Assembly: GCF_020176695.1 (NCBI RefSeq)
Contig: NZ_JAIWIA010000030.1
Location: forward strand, 92,045 to 156,044
DNA length: 64,000 bases
From: Massilia sp. MS-15
Lineage (GTDB): Bacteria; Pseudomonadota; Gammaproteobacteria; Burkholderiales; Burkholderiaceae_D
Direction of reading: 5' to 3'
In this document: positions 8,255-17,525 of the stretch, in pieces
Position numbering within the stretch: position 1 is the stretch's first letter
Layout: every line of letters starts with the position of its first letter
Program-made: the position numbers and the translations under genes
Notes under the pieces: model-generated
Database searches by the model: none
What the model saw: the letters and a program-made list of their open reading frames with translations, nothing else
What the model was told of the DNA's origin: nothing

Positions 8255-9739
8255 ATGAAACAGTCCCTCCAGCTTCGCACCTCGCAGCACCTGGCGCTCA
8301 CGCCGCAACTGCAGCAGTCGATCCGGCTGCTGCAGCTGTCCACGCTCGAACTGCATCAGGAAATCGAGCAGCTCCTGCATGACAATCCCTTGCTGGAGCG
8401 GCTCGACGATCCGCTCGACCGCTCGGTGCGGCTGCTGGCTGACGGCGCCATCAACAGCGCGCCGGCCAGCGGCGAGGCGCCGCAGCCGGGCCAGGAAGCG
8501 GCCGATGCCGGCGCGCCGAAGGAAGGCGAGGGGTTCGAGGACGGCGCCGCCGACGGCGAGCGCGGAGACGGCAGGGAGGGCGATAGCGACTGGGGTGGCG
8601 AAGGCGGCGGCGCGCGCAGCGGCGACGACGAGGATGGCCGCCCGCAGCTGGAAGCCGAAGGCATTTCGCTGCGCCAGCACCTGGCCGAGCAGATCCGCCT
8701 GACCGGCTGCAGCCTGCGCGACCGCGCGCTGGCCGAGCTGGTGATCGACGCGCTCGACGACAACGGCTACCTGGAAGAGCCGCTCGACGAGATCCATGCG
8801 CGCCTGCCGGCCGAGCTCGAGATCGAGATGGACGAGCTGCGCTGCGCGCTGGCGCTGGTGCAGAGCCTGGACCCGGTGGGCGTGGGCGCGCGCAGCGCGG
8901 CCGAATGCCTGGCGCTGCAGCTGCGCCGCATGCCGGGCGTGCCGCTGGTGACGCGGCGCCTGGCGCTGACCATCGTCGAAGGCTACCTGAGCTGGTTCGC
9001 CCAGCGCGAATACACCAAGCTGAAAAAGGCGCTCGACTGCGACGACGAAGACTTGCGCGAGGTGCAGGCCGTGGTTCGCCAGTGCAATCCGCACCCGGGC
9101 GCGGCCTTTGCCGCGAACGTGTCGGACTACGTGGTGCCGGACGTGATCGTGCGCCGCGCCAGGAGCGGCTGGGCGGTCTCGCTCAACCCGGACGTGATGC
9201 CCAAGCTGCGCGTGAACAGCCTGTACGCCAGCCTGCTCAAGCAGGGCAAGAGCGAAAGCCAGATGGGCGCGCAGCTGCAGGAAGCGAAGTGGCTGATCAA
9301 GAACATGCGCCAGCGCTTCGATACGATCCTGCGCGTCGCCGAGGCGATCGTCGAGCGCCAGCGCAACTTTTTCAGCCACGGCGCGGTTGCCATGCGCCCT
9401 CTTGTTTTGCGTGAGATAGCTGATACACTAGGCCTACACGAGAGCACGATCTCGCGTGTGACCACGCAGAAATACATGCTGACCCCGCACGGCATGTTCG
9501 AGCTGAAGTACTTTTTCGGAAGCCACGTCGCCACCGAAGCGGGGGGAGAAGCCTCCTCGACGGCGATCCGCGCGCTCATCGCGCAATTGACAGGAGCAGA
9601 AGACCCTAGGAATCCTCTTTCCGACAGCAAGATCGCGGAGATGCTCGGGGAACAAGGCATGGTCATTGCGCGCAGGACGGTCGCCAAATACCGTGAAGCG
9701 CTCAAGATTCCGCCCGTCAGCCTCCGCAAATCCCTGTAA
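8255..9739 (+). CDS. rpoN: RNA polymerase sigma-54 factor
   Basis: A 494-residue alternative sigma factor for promoters of the -24/-12 class, which need AAA+ activators. Region I is Gln- and Leu-rich ([20 protein letters not shown] onward). Residues about 60-135 form an acidic, Gly-rich region II, the core-binding domain follows, then an HTH ([13 protein letters not shown]) and the diagnostic RpoN box [10 protein letters not shown] at 472-481. Region II is long and of low complexity, as is common in high-GC betaproteobacteria. Only 17 bases separate it from lptB, so it is probably transcribed with the LPS operon as well as from internal promoters. Confidence 0.97.
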   Translation: MKQSLQLRTSQHLALTPQLQQSIRLLQLSTLELHQEIEQLLHDNPLLERLDDPLDRSVRLLADGAINSAPASGEAPQPGQEAADAGAPKEGEGFEDGAADGERGDGREGDSDWGGEGGGARSGDDEDGRPQLEAEGISLRQHLAEQIRLTGCSLRDRALAELVIDALDDNGYLEEPLDEIHARLPAELEIEMDELRCALALVQSLDPVGVGARSAAECLALQLRRMPGVPLVTRRLALTIVEGYLSWFAQREYTKLKKALDCDDEDLREVQAVVRQCNPHPGAAFAANVSDYVVPDVIVRRARSGWAVSLNPDVMPKLRVNSLYASLLKQGKSESQMGAQLQEAKWLIKNMRQRFDTILRVAEAIVERQRNFFSHGAVAMRPLVLREIADTLGLHESTISRVTTQKYMLTPHGMFELKYFFGSHVATEAGGEASSTAIRALIAQLTGAEDPRNPLSDSKIAEMLGEQGMVIARRTVAKYREALKIPPVSLRKSL

Positions 9740-9797
9740 AGCACCTGCCCACCCCCACCTTGTGGCGCGGGCGGGGCACCTTTCCAAAGGAGTGTGT

Positions 9798-10151
9798 ATG
9801 AACCTCACAATCAGCGGCCACCATCTCGAAGTCACCCCCGCCATCCGTGAATACGTTCAGAATAAGCTCGAGCGCATCACCCGCCATTTCGATCACGTGA
9901 TCGACACCCACGTGTTCCTCGCCATCGATAATCTCACCGAAAAAGAAAAAAGGCAGAAAGCCGAGATCAACCTCCAGGTGTCGGGCAAGATTTTGCATGT
10001 GGCCAGCGCCGCGCAAGACTTGTATGCGGCGATCGATACGCTGATGGACAGGCTGGATCGACAGGTTCTGAAACACAAATCCATGTTGCAAGACCATAGC
10101 CACGTGGCGCACAAGCGCCTTCCGGACAACGGAGAAGCTGCCGCCGCGTAA
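9798..10151 (+). CDS. hpf: Ribosome hibernation-promoting factor
   Basis: A 117-residue member of the short HPF/YfiA family that binds the 30S subunit during stationary phase and inactivates ribosomes. It starts MNLTISGHHLEVTPAIREYV and has the usual beta-alpha-beta-beta-beta-alpha pattern with a basic patch around 85-105. The ATG has a clear AAAGGAG site upstream. It lies directly behind rpoN, as in most proteobacteria. In those genomes ptsN usually comes next; here the gene is followed by a terminator and ptsN sits elsewhere on the other strand. Confidence 0.95.
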   Translation: MNLTISGHHLEVTPAIREYVQNKLERITRHFDHVIDTHVFLAIDNLTEKEKRQKAEINLQVSGKILHVASAAQDLYAAIDTLMDRLDRQVLKHKSMLQDHSHVAHKRLPDNGEAAAA

Positions 10152-10175
10152 AGACGGGCTGTAGCCACCAATCGC

Positions 10176-10201
10176 AAGGGCGTCGGAGGGACGCCCTTTT
10201 T
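10176..10201 (+). terminator. Rho-independent terminator after hpf
   Basis: A 9-bp perfect stem AAGGGCGTC (10176-10184) and GACGCCCTT (10190-10198) with loop GGAGG, followed by further T residues. It closes the kdsD to hpf transcription unit. Confidence 0.88.
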
Positions 10202-10295
10202 GCTTTCCGCAAATCATCAGTTGTTACTTTTCAGTGCTTCGGTTTGGCGCTGGACTTCTGTAGAATGCATGTCTTTTCGACCACAGAAGCCCATC

Positions 10296-11381
10296 ATGAC
10301 CGACACCGTCCTGACCCGCGTCGCCAACCGCACCGGCGTCATTACGCTGGACCGCCCGAAAGCCCTGAACTCGCTCTCGCTCGACATGGTGCGCGCCCTG
10401 AGCGCCATCCTGCTGCAATGGAAGGAGGATGCCGGCGTCGAGGCGGTCGTGATCACCAGCAGCAGCGAGAAGGCCTTGTGCGCTGGCGGCGACATCCGTT
10501 TCTTTCACGAAATGGGGCGCGTCACGCCGATGGGCGGCAGCGCGCTGCTGGAAGATTTCTTCACCGAGGAATACGCGCTGAACCACCTGATCCACTTCTA
10601 TCCGAAGCCGTATATCGCGGTGATGGATGGCGTGGTGATGGGCGGCGGCATGGGCATCGCCCAGGGCGGCCCGGAGTGCGGACTGCGCATCGTTACCGAA
10701 CGCACGAAAATGGCCATGCCCGAGGTGAACATCGGCCTGTTCCCGGACGTGGGCGGCAGCCACTTCCTGTCGCATGCGCCGGGCCAGCTGGGCCAGTACC
10801 TGGGCTTGAGCGGGCTGACCATCGGCGCCGCCGATGCGCTCTACGTGGGCCTGGCGGACGTGTTCGTGCCGGGCGCCGAGCTGGGCGCGCTGATGGCGCT
10901 GGTGGAAGCGACACCGGGCGCGCAGCTGCCGCAGGCCATCCGCGACTTCGCGGCGCCGTTCGCCACCCAGGCGGGAACGAGCGAGCTGCAGGCCCAGCGC
11001 GGCGTGGTCGACGCGCACTTCGGCGCGGCCTCGGTGGGCGCGATCATGGCCTCGCTCGAGCGCGACGAGAACCCGTTCGCGCAGAAGGCGCTCAAGGCCA
11101 TGCGCCAGCGCTCGCCCCTGATGATGTGCGTGACCCACGAACTGCTGCAGCGCGGCGCCGCGCTCGGGGTGGCGGACTGCCTGCGCATGGAACGCAACCT
11201 GGTGCGCCGCAATTTCGAGCACGGCGAAGTGCTGGAAGGCGTGCGCGCGCTGGTGATCGACAAGGACAACCAGCCGCGCTGGAATCCGCCGACGCTCGAA
11301 GGCGTGACGCAGGAGATGGTGGACCGGTTCTTCGAGCCGGTGTGGCCGGACCATGCGCATCCGCTGCGCCACCTGGCCTGA
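10296..11381 (+). CDS. 3-hydroxyisobutyryl-CoA hydrolase-like protein (enoyl-CoA hydratase superfamily)
   Basis: A 361-residue crotonase-fold protein, longer than plain enoyl-CoA hydratases (about 260) and matching HIBCH-type hydrolases of valine breakdown. It has the oxyanion-hole segments CAGGDIR (62-68) and GGGMG (116-120), and MPEVNIGLFPDVGGSHFL (141-158), where Glu143 and Asp151 align with the catalytic pair of HIBCH. The ATG at 10296 fits the family N-terminus; earlier in-frame starts (10200, 10269) would add a non-homologous leader. It interrupts the usual hpf-ptsN linkage. Enoyl-CoA isomerase activity cannot be excluded. Confidence 0.88.
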   Translation: MTDTVLTRVANRTGVITLDRPKALNSLSLDMVRALSAILLQWKEDAGVEAVVITSSSEKALCAGGDIRFFHEMGRVTPMGGSALLEDFFTEEYALNHLIHFYPKPYIAVMDGVVMGGGMGIAQGGPECGLRIVTERTKMAMPEVNIGLFPDVGGSHFLSHAPGQLGQYLGLSGLTIGAADALYVGLADVFVPGAELGALMALVEATPGAQLPQAIRDFAAPFATQAGTSELQAQRGVVDAHFGAASVGAIMASLERDENPFAQKALKAMRQRSPLMMCVTHELLQRGAALGVADCLRMERNLVRRNFEHGEVLEGVRALVIDKDNQPRWNPPTLEGVTQEMVDRFFEPVWPDHAHPLRHLA

Positions 11382-11392
11382 CAGCTGTTCTT

Positions 11393-11422
11393 CGTAGGGT
11401 GGGCAGATTCCTGCCCACGCGG
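11393..11422 (+). repeat. REP-like palindromic hairpin, copy 1
   Basis: Consists of a TAGGGTGG lead, GGGCAG/CTGCCC stem arms and a CCACGCG tail. The same skeleton recurs at 11472-11503, 15146-15175, 53348-53378 and 53400-53428, always between genes. Confidence 0.8.
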
Positions 11423-11471
11423 TCAAGCAGCACAAGATCTGCCGGCCCGGCTGATTGACAGCCAACGATCG

Positions 11472-11503
11472 CCGCGTGGGCGGAGGACCGCCCACCCTAC
11501 GCG
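11472..11503 (-). repeat. REP-like palindromic hairpin, copy 2 (inverted)
   Basis: The reverse-oriented form (CGCGTGGGCGG, short loop, CCGCCCACCCTA) stands 49 bases after copy 1. The two make an inverted pair in the gap between the convergent hydrolase and rapZ genes. Confidence 0.8.
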
Positions 11504-11512
11504 ACGGATCAG

Positions 11513-11588
11513 GGCCCGCAGGCCGTATTCCCCCGCGGCGTGCTTCTGGGTCAAGGACCGCAGGCCGTATTACCCCGCCGTGTGCTTC
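11513..11588 (-). repeat. Imperfect 42-bp-period direct repeat including the end of rapZ
   Basis: Positions 11513-11546 and 11555-11588 match at 30 of 34 aligned bases with a period of 42. The second copy holds the last codons and stop of rapZ. The first lies beyond the stop, and the stop triplet has changed to GAA in the rapZ frame. It looks like a duplicated gene tail. Confidence 0.8.
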
Positions 11589-12448
11589 GGCTGCTCCCGA
11601 TGCCGGACGATCACCCGCTCGCTCTGCCCGAAATACGCCCCCAGCCGCTCCGCCATGTACACCGAGCGGTGCTGCCCGCCGGTGCATCCCACCGCTACCG
11701 TCAGGTAGGACCGGTTATCGGTCTTGAAGGAGGGCAGCCACTTGGCCACGAAGGCGCGGATATCCTCCAGCATCTCGGTCGCGCTGGGCTGGGCGTCGAG
11801 GAAGTCGATCACCGGCTGGTCGCGCCCAGTCAGCGGGCGCAGCGCCAGGTCGTAGTAGGGGTTCGGCACCGCGCGCACGTCGAACACAAAGTCCGCGTCC
11901 AGCGGCACGCCCACCTTGAAGGCGAAGGACTCGAAGAACAGGGTCAGCGGCGCGTGCTGGAGGTCGGCCAGTTCCTTGACCCAGGCGCGCAGCTTGTTGG
12001 CCGACAGTTCCGAGGTGTCGATCACGTGGCCCAGGTTCTCGATCGCCGACAGCCGCTCGCGTTCCTCGGCGATGCATTCGATCAGGGTACGGCGCGAGGC
12101 CGGGTTCTCGCCGGGGCGCAGTTCGTGCGACAGCGGATGGCTGCGCCGGGTCTCGGAAAATCGCGCCACCAGCGAGTGCGTGCTCGAGGTCAGGAACATC
12201 ACCTTCAGGCTGTGGCCTTCTTCCTTCAGGCGGCGCACGCTCACCGGCAGTTCCACCAGCGATTCGGCACTGCGCGCATCGACCGCGACCGCGATCCTGT
12301 CGGTGCCCTTCTCGCTGACCGCGTCGACCAGGGCCGGCAGCAGGGCCGGCGGCAGGTTGTCGACGCAGTAGTAGCCTGCGTCTTCCAGGACATTCAGGGC
12401 AACCGATTTGCCCGAGCCGGAAATACCGGTAATGAGGACGATGTGCAT
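11570..12448 (-). CDS. rapZ: RNase adapter protein RapZ
   Basis: A 292-residue nucleotide-binding protein. In enterobacteria RapZ binds small RNAs such as GlmZ and presents them to RNase E; in other proteobacteria it keeps a link to PTS-Ntr and cell-wall precursor control. Walker A GISGSGKS is at 8-15. The C-terminal domain has [11 protein letters not shown] and [10 protein letters not shown], both family hallmarks. It ends with a tail rich in His, Pro and Lys. It lies 39 bases behind hprK on the same strand in a ptsN-hprK-rapZ unit. The last codons are duplicated beyond the stop. Confidence 0.95.
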   Translation of the reverse strand: MHIVLITGISGSGKSVALNVLEDAGYYCVDNLPPALLPALVDAVSEKGTDRIAVAVDARSAESLVELPVSVRRLKEEGHSLKVMFLTSSTHSLVARFSETRRSHPLSHELRPGENPASRRTLIECIAEERERLSAIENLGHVIDTSELSANKLRAWVKELADLQHAPLTLFFESFAFKVGVPLDADFVFDVRAVPNPYYDLALRPLTGRDQPVIDFLDAQPSATEMLEDIRAFVAKWLPSFKTDNRSYLTVAVGCTGGQHRSVYMAERLGAYFGQSERVIVRHREQPKHTAG

Positions 12449-12487
12449 GGCCGGGATGATAACCCAAACCTGCCGCGCATTGCGGAC

Positions 12488-13450
12488 CTAGTCGCCGCTC
12501 ATCGCTTGACGTTGCCGCTCCATGAATTCCTGCAGCGTGTCGATGCCGCGCAGCTGCAGGATGGTATTGCGTACCGCCGCTTCCAGCAGCACCGCGATGT
12601 TGCGGCCGGCCGCCACCGGAATGACGACTTTGCGGATCGGCAGGCCGAGCACATCCTCGGTCGGGTGGTGGAAGGGCAGGCGCTCGACTTCTTCGTCGAG
12701 CGTGCCGCGCTTGACCAGGTGGACGATCAGCTTCAAGCGCATCTTGCGCCGCACCGCCGTCTCGCCGAAGATCGCCTTGATGTCCAGCAGGCCCAGGCCG
12801 CGCACTTCCAGCAGGTTCTGCAGAAGCGGCGGGCAGCGGCCCTCGATCATGTTGGGCGCGATGCGCGAGAATTCCACCGCGTCGTCGGCCACCAGGCCGT
12901 GCGAGCGCGAGATCAGTTCCAGCCCCAGCTCGCTCTTGCCCAGGCCCGATTCGCCGGTGATCAGCACGCCCACGCCCAGCACGTCCATGAACACGCCGTG
13001 CATGATGACGCGCTGCGCCAGCTTCTTGGAGAGATAGACGCGCAGGAAGTCGATCACCTGCGCCGCCGGTAGCGGGGTCGAGAACAGGGGAATGTTCTGC
13101 TCGTCGCAGATGGCGAGGATGTCGGGCGGGGTTTCCAGGCCCTGCGCGATGATCAGGGCCGGCGGGCCGCCGCCGATCAGTTCGCCGATCACGTGGGTAC
13201 GCGAGCTCGATTTCAGGCGGTGGTAGTAGTTCAGTTCCTGGTGCCCGAAGACCTGGATCCGGCCGGGGTGGATCAGGTTCAGGTGGCCGACCTGGTCGGC
13301 GGCCGAGGCCGCGTCGCCCGCGATCTGCCGCTCGCCGCCAGGGAAACCCGCGAACCAGCCCAGTTGCAGGCTGTCCCGGTTATCGTCGTACAGCCTTTGG
13401 ATGGTCAGCGGGGTCTGCAGCATGGGCATGGCATCAGGACGCGGCGACAT
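12488..13450 (-). CDS. hprK: HPr kinase/phosphorylase
   Basis: A 320-residue bifunctional enzyme that phosphorylates and dephosphorylates a Ser of HPr. In proteobacteria it goes with an incomplete PTS that regulates rather than transports. The N-terminal domain covers 1-135. The catalytic domain has His151, Walker A GESGLGKS at 166-173, the Asp pair 189-190 and the signature [16 protein letters not shown] at 214-229. The start at 13450 is the longest; ATGs at 13429 and 13423 are equally plausible and would put [10 protein letters not shown] near the N-terminus. It starts 25 bases after the ptsN stop. Confidence 0.95.
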   Translation of the reverse strand: MSPRPDAMPMLQTPLTIQRLYDDNRDSLQLGWFAGFPGGERQIAGDAASAADQVGHLNLIHPGRIQVFGHQELNYYHRLKSSSRTHVIGELIGGGPPALIIAQGLETPPDILAICDEQNIPLFSTPLPAAQVIDFLRVYLSKKLAQRVIMHGVFMDVLGVGVLITGESGLGKSELGLELISRSHGLVADDAVEFSRIAPNMIEGRCPPLLQNLLEVRGLGLLDIKAIFGETAVRRKMRLKLIVHLVKRGTLDEEVERLPFHHPTEDVLGLPIRKVVIPVAAGRNIAVLLEAAVRNTILQLRGIDTLQEFMERQRQAMSGD

Positions 13451-13475
13451 TGCCGCGTAGATAGTCTACTATGAG

Positions 13476-13958
13476 TCAGCCCAGGGCCTGCAGGCTCGGC
13501 TGCCAATTGATGATGCGCTCGTGGACCGATTTCGGGTCCGGGTCGGTGGCCAGTGCCTGGCGCACGGCTTCGTCCGAGAACAGCTCGGCGATCTCCGACA
13601 GGATTTCCAGGTGCTGCTGGGTGACATGGTCCGGGATCAGGAGGAAGAACAGCAGGCTGACCGGCTGGCCGTCGGGCGATTCGAAAGGAATCGGTTCCTT
13701 CAGGCGAACGAAGGCGGCCAGCGGCGACTTCAGGCTCTTGGAACCCTTGATGCGGCCGTGCGGCACCGCGACCCCGTGGCCGAGGCCGGTGGAGCCGAGG
13801 CGTTCGCGCGCGAACAGGTTGTCCGAGACGGTCGAACGCGCGATGCCGCAATTGTTTTCGAAAATCAGGCCGGCCTGCTCGAAGGCGCGCTTCTTGCTGG
13901 AGACTTCCAGGTCGAGCTGCACGTTCTCGAGTGAGAGGATTTTGCTTAGGTTCGTCAT
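13476..13958 (-). CDS. ptsN: PTS nitrogen-regulatory EIIA protein
   Basis: A 160-residue EIIA-Ntr protein of the phosphoenolpyruvate relay PtsP-PtsO-PtsN, which regulates nitrogen, potassium and envelope functions. The phosphorylated His is His67 in VAVPHGRI. The ATG at 13958 fits the family N-terminus better than a GTG at 13976. In most proteobacteria ptsN follows rpoN-hpf. Here it starts a minus-strand ptsN-hprK-rapZ unit facing away from rpoN-hpf, so the linkage is kept in distance but broken in orientation. Confidence 0.94.
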   Translation of the reverse strand: MTNLSKILSLENVQLDLEVSSKKRAFEQAGLIFENNCGIARSTVSDNLFARERLGSTGLGHGVAVPHGRIKGSKSLKSPLAAFVRLKEPIPFESPDGQPVSLLFFLLIPDHVTQQHLEILSEIAELFSDEAVRQALATDPDPKSVHERIINWQPSLQALG

Positions 13959-14287
13959 GACTAGTGTGCGATGCACAGGGTAGCTGCTTGCGAGGCGGAA
14001 TTATAGGCCTGTTTCAGGACAGTGACATTTGATTTCGCATCTGTACAGGCATACAGTCAAGCAGGCAGGGAAAGTGTGGCGGAAGCATCCGTTTCTCCAT
14101 GGAAAGCAGACCTGCGGAAAACGCAATTTCTTAAACGAAATCCCACCCAAACCGTGGCAAACGCGGCGCACCGGGCCGTGCGCCGTCTTTTCCCCGTATT
14201 CTGCCTGTTTTTTGATCGGGCGTTTCGGCTGCCGTTCACGTGGCGCGCAAGGCCGGCGGCTGTGGCTGAAAACGCACAGCCCGCCGC
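13959..14287. other. Non-coding gap between queF and ptsN
   Basis: About 330 bases without a credible gene; short open frames here lack family features. It contains the -10 candidate for ptsN at 14000-14005. Codon use and composition look non-coding and the stretch is somewhat richer in A and T than its surroundings. Confidence 0.6.
14000..14005 (-). promoter_or_regulatory. -10 element for the ptsN-hprK-rapZ unit
   Basis: The minus strand reads TATAAT, a perfect -10, 42 bases before the ptsN ATG. The region 17 bases further upstream (ATGTCA) is only a weak -35. Confidence 0.45.
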
Positions 14288-15121
14288 TTACTGGCGTGCG
14301 CCGCGCAGGTTGCCCGGCATGCCGGTGCTGAAATTGGCGCGCCAGGGGTTGATGTCCAGGCCGCCGCGGCGGGTATAGCGTGCATACACCGCCAGCTTGG
14401 TCGGCCGGCACTGGCGCAGCACGTCCGTGAAGATGCGCTCGACGCACTGTTCGTGGAATTCGTTGTGCTCGCGAAAGCCGATCAGGTACTTGAGCAGGCC
14501 TTCCTGCTCGATCTGCGGTCCCACGTAGTGGATCTGCACGCTGCCCCAGTCCGGCTGGCCGGTGACCAGGCAGTTCGATTTCAGCAGGTGCGAGACCAGG
14601 GTTTCCTCGACCGGTGCCTCGTGCATGCTGGCCGACAGCAGCTGCGGCGCGGGCTGGTAGGCGTCGATCTCGATGTCGAGGCGGTCAAGCAGGGTGCCTT
14701 CCAGTTCGCCCATCCTCAGGCTGCCGAAGGCGTCGGGCGTGGTGAGCGCCACGTGCACCGGCGCGCCGAAGGCGCTTGATAAGTCCTGGCGCAGCAGTTC
14801 CACCAGTGCGTCGGTGCCGGCCAGGCGGGTCTGGTTGAACGAGTTCAGGTACAGCTTGAACGACTTCGATTCGACGATGTTGGGCGAGTCGGCGGGCGCC
14901 GTGATGGTGGCGATCGCCACCTGCGGCTTGCCGCGCATGTTCAGCCACGACAGCTCGTAGGCGTTCCAGATGTCGACCCCGAAGAAGGGCAGGCGGGTGC
15001 CGGCGCCCAGGCCGATCTCTTCGCGCTTTTGCAGGCGCGGGATCGGGAACAGCAGTTCGGGAGCGTACTGGCTCTGGTAGGCGGAGGATTTACCGAGTGG
15101 CGATTGGTCAGGAGTATTCAT
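14288..15121 (-). CDS. queF: NADPH-dependent 7-cyano-7-deazaguanine reductase
   Basis: Reduces preQ0 to preQ1 in queuosine biosynthesis, in the cytoplasm. At 277 residues it is the long, two-lobed (type II, E. coli-like) QueF. The QueF motif [11 protein letters not shown] is at 84-94 in the N-terminal lobe. The nucleophile Cys184 lies in [13 protein letters not shown], with Asp191 nearby, and [11 protein letters not shown] follows at 216-226. No other queuosine genes are in the window. It lies 114 bases after ilvA on the same strand, with a REP-like hairpin between. Confidence 0.96.
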   Translation of the reverse strand: MNTPDQSPLGKSSAYQSQYAPELLFPIPRLQKREEIGLGAGTRLPFFGVDIWNAYELSWLNMRGKPQVAIATITAPADSPNIVESKSFKLYLNSFNQTRLAGTDALVELLRQDLSSAFGAPVHVALTTPDAFGSLRMGELEGTLLDRLDIEIDAYQPAPQLLSASMHEAPVEETLVSHLLKSNCLVTGQPDWGSVQIHYVGPQIEQEGLLKYLIGFREHNEFHEQCVERIFTDVLRQCRPTKLAVYARYTRRGGLDINPWRANFSTGMPGNLRGARQ

Positions 15122-15145
15122 GGCAACAGGGGCGCTTGTGGCGCC

Positions 15146-15175
15146 CGTAGGGTGGCCGGCTGTGCCGGCCCCGCG
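15146..15175 (+). repeat. REP-like palindromic hairpin, divergent stem
   Basis: It has the same TAGGGTGG lead and CCNCGCG tail as the copies near 11.4 and 53.4 kb. The stem arms are GGCCGGC and GCCGGCC, changed on both sides so pairing is kept. It lies between ilvA and queF. Confidence 0.65.
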
Positions 15176-15235
15176 TTCAGGTTAGCTTGCATACCGGCGG
15201 CCCGGGTAGGGCCGCGGTACAAAAATGGGTCGTGC

Positions 15236-16783
<1,548 letters not shown>

Positions 16784-16929
16784 TCGGTTTGCAGGGCCGG
16801 CGGGGAATGGGGCCGGCGGTCCGGACGACGCACACTGACTGGCTCGGAGGGTGACCGGCGCGTGTCGTGGCGATACGGCTGGCCGGGTGGGCTGCGGCGT
16901 ATCGTGTCGTTACGATGAGTGATCCTCAT

Positions 16930-16935
16930 TATAAT
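16930..16935 (+). promoter_or_regulatory. -10 candidate for the YqaA-like gene
   Basis: A perfect TATAAT lies 35 bases before the ATG at 16971, in the divergent spacer with ilvA. The base run 17 upstream (TCGTTA) is a poor -35. Confidence 0.4.
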
Positions 16936-16970
16936 GGACACCCGTCGTCCTTGCCCAAGACCCCTCTCCG

Positions 16971-17474
16971 ATGATCGAATCCGCCGTCCTCTGGCTGCTC
17001 AACGTCCTTGCCGCGCCGGCCGTCGGACTGACTTCCATCTTCATCATCAGCTTCGTCTCGGCCACCCTGCTGCCGCTCGGGTCGGAGCCGGCCGTATTCG
17101 CCGTGGTCAAGGCCAATCCGGCCATGTTCTGGCCGGCGGTGCTGGTGGGCACGCTCGGCAACACTCTGGGCGGGGCGGTCGACTACTTCATCGGCTACCG
17201 CGCCAAGATCGCCTTCGCCAAGGAGCGCCAGAGCCGCTGGTTCGGCTGGCTCAAGAAATACGGGGCCAAAACCATGCTGCTGTCCTGGCTGCCGGGCGTG
17301 GGCGACCCGCTGTGCACCCTGGCCGGCTGGCTGCACCTGCCGTTCTGGCCGAGCGTGATGTACATGGCGATCGGTAAGTTCGCACGCTACGTCAGCATGA
17401 CCGTCGTACTGCTCTACATCCCGGACGGCTTCTGGAAGACCCTGGGCGACTTCTTCGAACGCCTGATCGGCTAA
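16971..17474 (+). CDS. YqaA/DedA-like (SNARE-associated) membrane protein
   Basis: A 167-residue inner-membrane protein with four or five hydrophobic segments. It has the family landmarks: a glycine-rich stretch GTLGNTLGG, FGWLKKYGAKTMLLSWLPGVGDP with a conserved Gly-Asp-Pro, and an amphipathic C-terminus. Related DedA-superfamily proteins take part in lipid carrier recycling or membrane homeostasis, but the YqaA branch has no settled function. It has its own promoter candidate and is followed 51 bases later by the metallopeptidase gene. Confidence 0.85.
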   Translation: MIESAVLWLLNVLAAPAVGLTSIFIISFVSATLLPLGSEPAVFAVVKANPAMFWPAVLVGTLGNTLGGAVDYFIGYRAKIAFAKERQSRWFGWLKKYGAKTMLLSWLPGVGDPLCTLAGWLHLPFWPSVMYMAIGKFARYVSMTVVLLYIPDGFWKTLGDFFERLIG

Positions 17475-17525
17475 TGGCTGTGCTAGAGTGTAATATTTGC
17501 AACAACCGAACCCGCGCTTACCACC

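Noticed and set aside
14022..14378. Open frames of up to 118 codons in the queF-ptsN gap.
   Set aside because: They overlap the queF end on the other strand, have no ribosome binding site, and no recognisable protein features.
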